A stretch of DNA of 64,000 nucleotides from Rhizomicrobium sp. (GTDB taxonomy: Bacteria; Pseudomonadota; Alphaproteobacteria; Micropepsales; Micropepsaceae): NCBI GenBank assembly GCA_037200045.1, contig JBBCHM010000001.1, positions 868,001-932,000 of the forward strand. The letters are read 5' to 3'. Of this stretch, positions 1-7,927 are shown piece after piece. Made by a program: the position numbers and the translations under genes. The notes beneath the pieces were generated by a model. The model was not told the origin of the DNA. It ran no database searches and saw nothing but the letters and a program-made list of their open reading frames with translations. The first letter of the stretch is position 1, and each line of letters begins with the position of its first letter.

Positions 1-2464
1 CGCCGTTGTAGCGCTCGAGCTTGGCGGGCCCCAGCATCCATTTGAACGTCGCGAAGGAGGAGAACGGCGCCATGTCGCCGGAGGAGCCGCGTACATACCA
101 GCGATAAAGATCGTCGGGCAGCATGCGATAGGGCGCGTCGGCCTGCATCAGCACCTGCTTGACGCGGCCACGGTCGACGAAGTCATTGATGAAGAGCCCG
201 CCCCACGCGGAATTAAGCGTGTTGTTGACGTCGGCCAGCGACAGGCCGAGCGCCGACGCCTTGTCCTGATCGATGTCGATGTGAAGCTGCGCCGTGTCGT
301 CCAGTCCGTTGGGCCTGACGCCGGCCAGCAGCGGATCCTTGGCGGCCAGGGCGAGGAACTGGTTGCGCGCCGTCATCAGGCCGTCATGGCCGAGATTGCC
401 GCGATCCTCCATTTCGACGTCGAAGCCGGACGATTGACCGAGCTCCTGCACCGCGGGCGGCACCAGCGCGAACACCTGGGCGTCGCGGTATTGCATGAAG
501 GTGCCCATGGCGCGCTGCACGATGGCCTGTGCGCTATTCTTGGCGCCGGAGCGCTCGCTCCACGGCCTCAGGAGCACGAAGGACAGCGCTGAATTCTGTC
601 CCGAGCCGGCGAGGCTGAAGCCGGCGACGATGAAAGTCGTGGCGACATTGGCCTTTTCGTCGACCATGAAATGGTGCTCGACCTCCTTGGCCACGGCCAG
701 CGTGCGGGCCTGCGTCGCGCCCACCGGCAGCGTGATCTGCGTGAGCACGGTGCCCTGGTCCTCCTCGGGAAGGAACGCCGTGGGCAGGCGAATAAACAGA
801 AGCACCAGCACCACGACGATGCCGGCATAGATCAGGAGCGCGGGCGTCACCCAGCCCAGGAAGCGCTCCAGCGCCTCGCGGTAGCGGGCGCGGCCGTGGT
901 CGAATGTGTCGTTGAACCAGGTGAAGAAGCGACCCCGGCTTTCATGGGCGTCGGGCGGGATCGGCGCCAGCAGCGTGGCGCACAGCGCCGGCGTCAGGAC
1001 CAGCGCCACGATGATGGAAAGCACCATGGCCGACACGATGGTGACGGAGAACTGCCGATAGATCACGCCGGTCGATCCGCCGAAGAACGCCATCGGCAGA
1101 AACACCGCGGAGAGCACGAGCGCGATGCCGATCAGCGCGCCGGTGATCTCGCTCATCGATTTCTTGGTCGCGTCCTTGGGCGACAGGCCCTCGTCGCGCA
1201 TCAGCCGCTCGACGTTTTCCACCACCACGATGGCGTCGTCCACCAGAAGCCCGATGGCCAGCACCAGCGCGAACATGGTCAGCGTGTTGATCGAATAGCC
1301 GAAGGCGGCCAGCACGGCGAAGGTGCCGAGCAGGACGACCGGCACCGCGATCGCGGGGATCAGCGTCGTGCGCCAGTGCTGCAGGAACAGGAACATCACG
1401 ATCACGACCAGGAAGATGGCCTCGACCAGCGTCTTGATCACTTCGGTGATCGAAAGGCGGATGAAGGTCGTGTTGTCCAGCGGGAAGGCGAGCTTCACGC
1501 CGGGCGGGAAACTCGCTGCCAGCTCGCGCGCCTTGGCCTTCACCGCGTCCGCCGTGGTCAGCGCGTTGGCGCCGGGCGCGAGCTGGATCGCGATGCCGGC
1601 GGCGGGGTGCCCGTTCATGCGGCTGACGGTCGAATAGCTTTGCGCGCCCAGCTCGACGCGGGCGACGTCGCGCAGCCGCACGATGGCGCCCGCCTGGTTC
1701 GCCTTGAGAACGATGTTGCGGAACTGCTCGGGCGTCGTCAGCCGCGACTGGGCCGTGACCGTCGCATCGAGCTGCTGGCCCGGAACGGTGGGCTGCGCGC
1801 CCAATTCGCCGGCCGACACCTGGACGTTCTGCGCCAGCACCGCGTTCTGCACGTCGCCCGGCGTCAGGCTGTAGCTGTTGAGCTTGTACGGATCGAGCCA
1901 GATGCGCATCGCATAGGGCGAGCCGAACACCTGCGTCTGGCCGACGCCCGAGACGCGGCTGAGCGGGTCCTGCAGCTTGCTGGCGATGAAGTCGGAGATG
2001 TCGATATTGGTGTAGCGGCCGCTGTCGTCGTAGAGCGCGACGACCAACAGGAAGCTGGACTGCGACTTGAGCACCACCACGCCCTGCTGCTGCACTTCCT
2101 GCGGCAGGATGGGCAGCGCCTGCTGCACCTTGTTCTGGACCTGCACCTGGGCGATGTCGGGATTGGTGCCGGGCGCGAAGGTCGCGGTGATCTGGACCTG
2201 GCCGTTCGAACTCGACGACGAGGAGAAATAGAGCAGATTGTCGACGCCGGTGAGTTGCTGCTCGATCACCTGGGTGACCGAATTCTGCACCGTCTCGGCG
2301 GCGGCGCCGGGATAGCTCGCGACGATGCTGACGGCCGGCGGCGCGATCGTGGGATATTGCGTGATCGGCAGGACATTGATCGCCAGAAGGCCCATCAGCG
2401 CGATCACGATCGCGATGACCCAGGCGAAGACGGGCCGTTCGATGAAGAATTGCGACAAGCCCAT
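1..2464 (-). CDS. RND multidrug efflux permease, AcrB/MexB-like (3' end outside window)
   Basis: Inner-membrane proton-driven pump of a tripartite exporter. About 821 N-terminal residues are visible of the 1,030-1,050 usual for the HAE1 family; the rest lies beyond base 1. The protein opens with MGLSQFFIERPVFAWVIAI, the standard first transmembrane helix. It carries the paired aspartates of the proton relay in LVDDAIVVVENVERL and the porter-domain stretch around QVQNKVQQALPILPQEV. Its ATG overlaps the stop of the upstream adaptor gene by one base (TGATG), so the two are translationally coupled. No outer-membrane channel gene is seen on this side; it may lie beyond the edge. Family assignment is firm, substrate unknown. 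Confidence 0.95.
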   Translation of the reverse strand, partial: MGLSQFFIERPVFAWVIAIVIALMGLLAINVLPITQYPTIAPPAVSIVASYPGAAAETVQNSVTQVIEQQLTGVDNLLYFSSSSSSNGQVQITATFAPGTNPDIAQVQVQNKVQQALPILPQEVQQQGVVVLKSQSSFLLVVALYDDSGRYTNIDISDFIASKLQDPLSRVSGVGQTQVFGSPYAMRIWLDPYKLNSYSLTPGDVQNAVLAQNVQVSAGELGAQPTVPGQQLDATVTAQSRLTTPEQFRNIVLKANQAGAIVRLRDVARVELGAQSYSTVSRMNGHPAAGIAIQLAPGANALTTADAVKAKARELAASFPPGVKLAFPLDNTTFIRLSITEVIKTLVEAIFLVVIVMFLFLQHWRTTLIPAIAVPVVLLGTFAVLAAFGYSINTLTMFALVLAIGLLVDDAIVVVENVERLMRDEGLSPKDATKKSMSEITGALIGIALVLSAVFLPMAFFGGSTGVIYRQFSVTIVSAMVLSIIVALVLTPALCATLLAPIPPDAHESRGRFFTWFNDTFDHGRARYREALERFLGWVTPALLIYAGIVVVLVLLFIRLPTAFLPEEDQGTVLTQITLPVGATQARTLAVAKEVEHHFMVDEKANVATTFIVAGFSLAGSGQNSALSFVLLRPWSERSGAKNSAQAIVQRAMGTFMQYRDAQVFALVPPAVQELGQSSGFDVEMEDRGNLGHDGLMTARNQFLALAAKDPLLAGVRPNGLDDTAQLHIDIDQDKASALGLSLADVNNTLNSAWGGLFINDFVDRGRVKQVLMQADAPYRMLPDDLYRWYVRGSSGDMAPFSSFATFKWMLGPAKLERYNG

Positions 2465-3579
2465 CAGTGCGATCCGGCCGCCTTGGCATAGGACGCCGGC
2501 GCCGCGGTCACCGGCATGTCGGGCTGCACCTTCTGCAGGCCCTCGACGATCAGCCTGTCGCCGGGATTAAGGCCGCTGGTCACCAGCCATTTGTCGCCGA
2601 TCGCGCGCGACGCCTTGAGCAGGCGCAGCCGCGCGAAGCCCTTCGCATCGACCACCAGCGCGGTCGGGTCGCCCTTCTCGTTGCGGCTGATGCCCTGTTG
2701 CGGCGCGAGGATCGCGTTGGGCTCGACGCCCTCGATGATCGTGGCGCGCACGAAGGTGCCGGGAAGCAGCAGTCCCTCGGGATTGGGGAAGATGGCGCGC
2801 AGCGTGACGGCGCCGGTCGTCTCGTCGACCGTGACCTCGCTGAATTGCAGCGTGCCCGCCAGCGGATAGGGGCTGCCATTGTCGAGCGTCAGCGTCGCGC
2901 GCGCCGAGGCCGGGCCGTTATGCGTCAGCGTTCCGCCCTGCATCGCCTGTTTGAGGTTGAGCAGCTCGACATTGGATTGCGTTATATCGACATAGATCGG
3001 ATCGAGCGTCTGGATGGTGGCGAGCGCCGTCGTCTGTGCGGTGGTGAGAAGGGCGCCCTCGGTGACCGACGAGCGGCTGATGCGCCCGCCGATCGGGGCG
3101 GTGATCGTCGTATAGGCGAGGTTGATGGCCGCCGATTTCAGATTGGCCTCCGCCTGCTTGTAGGCGGCCAGTGCGTCGTCATAGTCCTGCGGCGCGACCG
3201 CGCTTGCCTTCAACAGCGCGCCATAGCGCTCGGCCTTCGCCTTCGCCGCCGGGAGCGCCGCGGCGGCATTGTCATAGGCGGCGCGATAGGGCGCCGGATC
3301 GATCTGATAGAGCGGCTGGCCGGCGCGCACCGTGCCGCCTTCGACGAACAGTCGCTTCAGCAGGATGCCGCCGACCTGCGGTCGCACTTCGGACACCGCA
3401 TAGGAGTCGGTGCGGCCGGGAAGATTGGCGGTCAATTGCACCGGCGCCGCCTTGATGACGATGACGCCCACGGTGGGCGGCGGCCGCTTCGGTGGCGCGC
3501 CTCCGCCGCACGCGGCGGCGAACAGGCACGACACGACGACGAGGGCCGAAATCTTGGACGTCTTGGGGAGAGGTAGCAT
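2464..3579 (-). CDS. RND efflux periplasmic adaptor (AcrA/MexA-like lipoprotein)
   Basis: Membrane-fusion protein of 371 residues that links the permease encoded immediately downstream to an outer-membrane channel. Residues 1-24 form a lipoprotein signal with a lipobox-like AAAC (Cys24), followed by a proline-rich linker. The beta-barrel/lipoyl start (VQLTANLPGRTDSYAVSEV) and the second lipoyl half (INLAYTTITAPIGGRISRS) are clear, with alpha-hairpin sequence between them. It is first in a two-gene operon. The upstream neighbour is a small membrane-peptide gene on the same strand, about 170 bp away. Adaptor identity is certain; the partner channel is not visible. Confidence 0.93.
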   Translation of the reverse strand: MLPLPKTSKISALVVVSCLFAAACGGGAPPKRPPPTVGVIVIKAAPVQLTANLPGRTDSYAVSEVRPQVGGILLKRLFVEGGTVRAGQPLYQIDPAPYRAAYDNAAAALPAAKAKAERYGALLKASAVAPQDYDDALAAYKQAEANLKSAAINLAYTTITAPIGGRISRSSVTEGALLTTAQTTALATIQTLDPIYVDITQSNVELLNLKQAMQGGTLTHNGPASARATLTLDNGSPYPLAGTLQFSEVTVDETTGAVTLRAIFPNPEGLLLPGTFVRATIIEGVEPNAILAPQQGISRNEKGDPTALVVDAKGFARLRLLKASRAIGDKWLVTSGLNPGDRLIVEGLQKVQPDMPVTAAPASYAKAAGSH

Positions 3580-3749
3580 GCTTGCGAACGAACTCTGGGC
3601 GGTGCCGGCAACCCATCCCTAGCCTTCGCAACTGCAATAATCTAGGCGGAGAATGCTCTTACACGCGCGATCCCGATGCTGTCAGGCGCACCATTTCGTG
3701 TGCCCGACATAATATTTCGTCAAGGAACTCAGGGTCCCGAGAGCGGATC

Positions 3750-3896
3750 CTACGCAAAGAAACCGAAAATCTGGTCGATCGCCATTTTCAGGCAGGGGAC
3801 TGCCGCGGCGATAATCCCGAACACGACCAGAACCAACCCGACAACCGCCAGATCATGCATGCGATGCGGATGCGGGTGATGATGAACCAATGCCAT
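3750..3896 (-). CDS. Small His-rich single-pass membrane peptide, 48 aa
   Basis: Short open frame with its own ribosome-binding site (GGGAG about 9 nt before ATG). The product begins with a histidine/proline cluster (MALVHHHPHPHRMHDL), then one hydrophobic helix of about 20 residues (residues 16-35), and ends aromatic (IFGFFA). I do not recognise a family. The His cluster on one side of a membrane helix suggests metal or proton interaction or simply a small membrane regulator, but that is speculation. It lies between the RND adaptor gene, same strand, and a divergent MFS exporter, so it could be co-expressed with the pump. Support is the RBS plus a membrane-protein-like composition. Confidence 0.5.
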   Translation of the reverse strand: MALVHHHPHPHRMHDLAVVGLVLVVFGIIAAAVPCLKMAIDQIFGFFA

Positions 3897-4149
3897 GGTT
3901 GTCTCTCCCAAAACCGGATTCTGCGATCCGTTCTGCGGATGTTGCTCCTGTTTTGTCGCAGGCGCTATAAAAAAGTGTCCTTCGCACTTGCAAAATCGGG
4001 CCATCGCACAGGTACGGGGGATGGCTGGAATCCGGGGATTTGCTGGCACCGCCTGGGTCGATGCGCTTAAGTGTCGGCCACTCCATCGATAAACAGCGAG
4101 ATTCGCACTGCCTGCCCCAAGCGCATTTTCGGGGCCGCCCTCGCCGGCG

Positions 4150-5547
4150 GTGAAGCGTCTCCTGCCGTGGCTGGTCGCGGTCGCGTTTTTCATGGAATCG
4201 CTCGACACGACGATCCTGAACACCGCCGTGCCGGTGATTTCCAAGGCGTTGGCGGTGACGCCGCTCAGCATGAAATCCGTGCTGGCGAGCTATACGCTGA
4301 GCCTGGCCGTCTTCATCCCGATCAGCGGCTGGATGGCCGACAAGTTCGGCACCCGCCGCGTCTTCGCGTCCGCCATCGCCGTCTTCACGCTCGGCTCGTT
4401 TCTGTGCGGGCTGTCGAGCGACATTCACCTGCTGGTCGCCTGCCGCATCCTGCAGGGCTGCGGCGGCGCGATGATGGTGCCGGTCGGACGGCTCACTTTG
4501 GTGCGCACCTTCCCCAAATCCGAGCTGGTGCGCGCGATGAGCTTCGTCGCCATTCCGGGCCTGATCGGTCCGATGCTCGGCCCGCTCGCCGGCGGTCTCG
4601 TGGTCGATTATTTCCACTGGCGGGCGATTTTCTTCCTCAATATCCCGGTCGGCATCGCCGGCCTGGTGCTGGTCTATTTGAACCTGCCGGACTATCGCGA
4701 GCCGGACACCAAGCCGCTCGACATCCTCGGCCTCATCCTGTTCGGCTCCGGCATCGCGCTTCTGTCCTATGTGCTGGAGATATTCGGCGAGCATACGCTG
4801 ACCACGGGCGAGGTTCTCGGCCTCCTGGCGATCTCCGTGGTCCTGATCTTCGGCTACGGCCTGCATGCCCAGCGGGCGCGCTATCCGCTGCTGGATCTTA
4901 GTCTCTTCCGCATCCGCACCTTTGCCGCGGCGGTCAGCGGCAGCTTCGTGACCCGGCTGGGCATCGGCGGCGTGCCGTTCCTCCTGCCGCTGCTCTACCA
5001 GGTCGGGCTCGGGCTCACGCCGATCCAGTCCGGCCTTCTCATCATGCCGCAGGCGATGGCGGCGATGACCACGAAGATCTTCATGCCGGCGGTCCTGAGG
5101 CGCGTCGGCTATCGCGGCGTGCTGGTCTCGAACACCGTTATCCTCGGCGTCCTCTTGATGCTGTTCGCGACCATCGGCCCCGGCACGCCGATCTGGCTGA
5201 TCGTCGCGCAGGCCTTCTGCTACGGCGCGCTGACCTCGACGCAATATACGAGCATGAACACGCTGGTTTACGCCGATGTCGCGCCGCGCGCCGCGAGCAA
5301 CGCCAGTTCCATCGCGAGCACCATGCAGCAATTGTCGCTGAGCTTCGGCGTCGCGGTGGCCGGCCTGACGACGGTGTTCTTCATTCCCGCCAGCCTGCGC
5401 GCCAATCCGGTCGAGTTGATCCGCGGCCTGCACGAGGCCTTCCTGGTGCTGGGGGCCTTCACCATCCTGTCGACGGTGGTCTTCAGCCGGCTGAAAGCCA
5501 ATGACGGCGCCGACGAGACGCAGCAGTCGGACATCCATCTGGGATGA
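4150..5547 (+). CDS. MFS transporter, DHA2 (EmrB/QacA-like) family
   Basis: Proton-coupled drug or solute exporter of the inner membrane, 465 residues, shorter than the 500 usual for 14-helix DHA2 members. The first helix carries FFMESLDTTILNTAVPVIS, the DHA2 signature (motif D1-like LDTTI-N-A-P). Motif A follows as GWMADKFGTRRVF, and motif C-like GPMLGPLAGG lies in helix 5. The start is taken as GTG because an in-frame stop lies 60 bp upstream and no in-frame ATG is available; no good Shine-Dalgarno is seen. No adaptor (EmrA) accompanies it, so it may act alone. It converges with the alpha/beta hydrolase gene, 8 bp apart. Confidence 0.9.
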   Translation: MKRLLPWLVAVAFFMESLDTTILNTAVPVISKALAVTPLSMKSVLASYTLSLAVFIPISGWMADKFGTRRVFASAIAVFTLGSFLCGLSSDIHLLVACRILQGCGGAMMVPVGRLTLVRTFPKSELVRAMSFVAIPGLIGPMLGPLAGGLVVDYFHWRAIFFLNIPVGIAGLVLVYLNLPDYREPDTKPLDILGLILFGSGIALLSYVLEIFGEHTLTTGEVLGLLAISVVLIFGYGLHAQRARYPLLDLSLFRIRTFAAAVSGSFVTRLGIGGVPFLLPLLYQVGLGLTPIQSGLLIMPQAMAAMTTKIFMPAVLRRVGYRGVLVSNTVILGVLLMLFATIGPGTPIWLIVAQAFCYGALTSTQYTSMNTLVYADVAPRAASNASSIASTMQQLSLSFGVAVAGLTTVFFIPASLRANPVELIRGLHEAFLVLGAFTILSTVVFSRLKANDGADETQQSDIHLG

Positions 5548-5555
5548 CGCGGCGC

Positions 5556-6344
5556 CTATGCGCCCGCGAGGAAGTCGGCCGCGATCCTGCGCGCCCGTGG
5601 CGACTCGTCGAGCAGCAGATGGCCGGCCTCGTCGATCATCGTCACGGTCGAACCGGGAATGGTCTGCCCCCAATGCCGCGCCAGGCCGGGCAGCAGGATG
5701 TGATCCTTGCCGCCCCATAGAATAAGCGTCGGCACGCCGAGGCGCGGCAGGCGCCGCCGCATTTTGCGGTCGGCCGCTTCCATGTCGGCCAGCACCCGTC
5801 CGGTCGAGACGCGCTCGCGGGCGCGCTCCGCCATGAAGGCGGCATCCGCGTCCCGCGGCCACCAGCGCGCGATGATGGCCGGATCGGCGACCAGCAACTT
5901 CGGCACATCCTGGGGCCGGATCGACGCCCAATCCGGCGGCGGACATTCCGGCGCCAGAAGGCCCGCCGGCGCCGCCAGCACCAGCCGGCTCACCATGTCG
6001 CGATGCGTCAGCGTGAACTCGGTCGCGAGCCTGCCGCCGAGCGAGGCGCCGGCGAGCCCGAACCGCGTCAGGCCGAGCGCGGCGAACAGCGCGGTGTAAT
6101 GCATCACATAGTCGGCGGTCGACGTGATGTCCGGATCGTCGGCGCTTTCGCCGAAGCCGGGATGATAGGGCAGGATCACGCGGAAGCGGTCCAGCCAGTC
6201 GCGGGTCCATTCGAAGCCGTGGAACGTGCCGCCGCCGTGGAAGAAGATCACGGTCGGTCCCTTGCCCGCGCTGTGGACAACGCTGCGCACGCCGTCGACC
6301 ACGTACTCGTCACGGATGAAACCTTCGGTGCTGTAGCCTGTCAT
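5556..6344 (-). CDS. Alpha/beta-fold hydrolase, last gene of the catabolic operon
   Basis: Cytoplasmic serine hydrolase of 262 residues. Visible features are the oxyanion segment HGGGTFHGFEW, nucleophile elbow GASLGG (Ser101), the acid in WGGKDHILLPG (Asp214) and the catalytic His in DEAGHLLL (His242). This resembles carbon-carbon bond hydrolases and esterases of aromatic degradation (meta-cleavage-product hydrolase superfamily), but substrate cannot be read. ATG at 6344 is preferred over the GTG at 6353 because GAGGTGG lies 5 nt before it. It follows the FAD monooxygenase with 10 bp between that gene's stop and this ATG, so it is probably co-transcribed with the genes upstream. Confidence 0.88.
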   Translation of the reverse strand: MTGYSTEGFIRDEYVVDGVRSVVHSAGKGPTVIFFHGGGTFHGFEWTRDWLDRFRVILPYHPGFGESADDPDITSTADYVMHYTALFAALGLTRFGLAGASLGGRLATEFTLTHRDMVSRLVLAAPAGLLAPECPPPDWASIRPQDVPKLLVADPAIIARWWPRDADAAFMAERARERVSTGRVLADMEAADRKMRRRLPRLGVPTLILWGGKDHILLPGLARHWGQTIPGSTVTMIDEAGHLLLDESPRARRIAADFLAGA

Positions 6345-6354
6345 GTTTTCCACC

Positions 6355-7542
6355 TCATACCGGCATGGGTTTGCCGAAGATCAGCTTGCTCAAGGATGTC
6401 GAGGTCACCGAATTGTCGACCTGCTGCGCGTTGGCGCGGAAACCCGCGCGATCCGTCTCGCGCTTCGCCGGGTCCTTCTCGGACAGGGTGCGCTTGAAAT
6501 TGGTGGCGAGCGGCGATGTCACCTCATGAAACACACGCTTGCGCTCCGTGGCATAGAAGTCGAGCACGTCCTCGCCGGCCCGCCCTTCGATGACCGCGGA
6601 CAGAACCGCGATGAGGCAGTCGGCGTCGATCACGCCGGTGGTGAGGCCGAGGCCGCCGCACGGGTTGCAGGCATGCGCCGCGTCGCCGGCCAGCAGCGCG
6701 CGCCCGACGCGGAACGACGACGCGCAACGCTCCTGCACGCGATAGGGCGACCAGGCTACGATGCGATAGGGCTCCTTGCCGGGAAAGACCGCGGCATAGT
6801 GCGCCGGGATGCGGGCATAGACTTCATCTTCGGCAAGATCGGCATCTTCGCCATAGGTGACGCGCCACAGGTTCTCGCGCCCCAGCCGCGCCACCACGGC
6901 CCAGTTCGCCGGATCGGCGATCATGTTGGCGAGCTCGAAATCGTATTTCTCGAAATCGTATTCGACATTGGTTGCGACGAAGCGCTCGGGCCAGGTGTGT
7001 CCTTCGAACGGCAGGCCGAGCAGCGTGCGCACCGAACTGCGCGCGCCGTCCGTGCCCACCACCCAATCCGCATGCAACTCGCGCGGCCCGTCCGGCGTCG
7101 CGACGCTCAGCGTCACGCCGCTTTGGTCCTGCGACAGGGCGACGACTTTGTGGTTCCACAAAACCTCCGCATTGGGCAGGCGCGCGAGGTGGTCCGACAC
7201 CAGCTTGGCGAGGATGTGCTGGCCGAAATGCAGATTGTGGTCGTATTTGCTGCCGGGCGGCAGCGTGTTGCGCAGGTCGGAGCGGATGATCTCGCCGTCG
7301 TCAAGAAACCGCATCGAGAACCGCGTGCTGGGAAGCCCGATAGCCTCGGCGTCTTCGAGCAGGCCCAGCCGGTCGATGAGCTCCAGCGTCGTCGGGAAAT
7401 AGATCGCCGCGCGCGGCGAGTTGTTGATGCCCGCTTCCGCCTCCAGCAGCGTGACGCGGATGCCCTTGCGCGCCAGGCCGAGCGCGGTGAGGAACCCCAC
7501 CGGTCCTGCGCCCACCACGATCACATCGCCCCGATCTTCCAT
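6355..7542 (-). CDS. FAD-dependent aromatic monooxygenase (PHBH/UbiH/MhpA-type)
   Basis: Group A flavoprotein hydroxylase, 395 residues, expected to use NAD(P)H and O2 to hydroxylate a phenolic ring. The N-terminal Rossmann motif GAGPVG (residues 11-16) ends in a ribose-binding Glu (TLLEAEAG). The middle DG motif is VGTDGARSSVR. The C-terminal FAD motif is GDAAHACNPCGGLGLTTG, a slight departure from the usual NP-GG-GMNTG. Start chosen at ATG 7542 because AGGAGG sits 7 nt upstream. It lies between the cytochrome c gene and the alpha/beta hydrolase, which fits hydroxylation followed by hydrolysis in one pathway; no ring-cleavage dioxygenase is present to complete it. Confidence 0.88.
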   Translation of the reverse strand: MEDRGDVIVVGAGPVGFLTALGLARKGIRVTLLEAEAGINNSPRAAIYFPTTLELIDRLGLLEDAEAIGLPSTRFSMRFLDDGEIIRSDLRNTLPPGSKYDHNLHFGQHILAKLVSDHLARLPNAEVLWNHKVVALSQDQSGVTLSVATPDGPRELHADWVVGTDGARSSVRTLLGLPFEGHTWPERFVATNVEYDFEKYDFELANMIADPANWAVVARLGRENLWRVTYGEDADLAEDEVYARIPAHYAAVFPGKEPYRIVAWSPYRVQERCASSFRVGRALLAGDAAHACNPCGGLGLTTGVIDADCLIAVLSAVIEGRAGEDVLDFYATERKRVFHEVTSPLATNFKRTLSEKDPAKRETDRAGFRANAQQVDNSVTSTSLSKLIFGKPMPV

Positions 7543-7555
7543 CCCGTTCCTCCTG

Positions 7556-7927
7556 TTATCTCTTGCGCGCCAGATAGGCGGCGATGGCATTCAGCTCGGC
7601 GTCGCCGATTTCGGTCTTGCGCATCGACGGCATGACGCTGATGCCGTGGCGCACGGTCGCGATCACGAAATCCGCCGTCAGGTCGGTACGCTGGTCGAGC
7701 CGCGCCGGCACTTCGCCGCGATATTTCACCTGCAGCGCCAGCGTTCCCGGCCTGTCCGGCCCGTCGCCATGGCACTCCCAGCAATAGCGATGAAAAGTCT
7801 GTTGCCCGCCCGTGCCGAGAACCGGAACGCGCGACCAGCCGGCGCCCGGCACGGCGCGCTGCGGCGAAGCGGTCGCGTGCGCGGCCACCAGCATCGCGAG
7901 CATCGCCATCGGCATCGTGCGCCTCAC
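7556..7927 (-). CDS. Periplasmic mono-haem cytochrome c, partner of the VAO/PCMH-type flavoprotein
   Basis: Class I cytochrome c of 123 residues with an N-terminal signal peptide (to about residue 20). One haem site, CWECH (Cys49, Cys52, His53), and a likely axial methionine in VMPSM (Met99) are visible. GTG at 7927 is chosen because it overlaps the flavoprotein stop as GTGA and is preceded by GGGAGAAG; an ATG at 7915 is possible. In p-cresol methylhydroxylase and eugenol hydroxylase a small cytochrome of this kind accepts electrons from the flavoprotein encoded next to it, and the adjacency here supports that role. A signal peptide here and none obvious on the flavoprotein is also the arrangement to check. 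Confidence 0.87.
   Translation of the reverse strand: MRRTMPMAMLAMLVAAHATASPQRAVPGAGWSRVPVLGTGGQQTFHRYCWECHGDGPDRPGTLALQVKYRGEVPARLDQRTDLTADFVIATVRHGISVMPSMRKTEIGDAELNAIAAYLARKR

Noticed and set aside
671..2491. 606-residue plus-strand open frame over the first RND permease
   Set aside because: Arg/His-rich, low-complexity translation (strings of QHQHHDD and RRG) with no domain; it is the antisense shadow of the G+C-rich permease gene.
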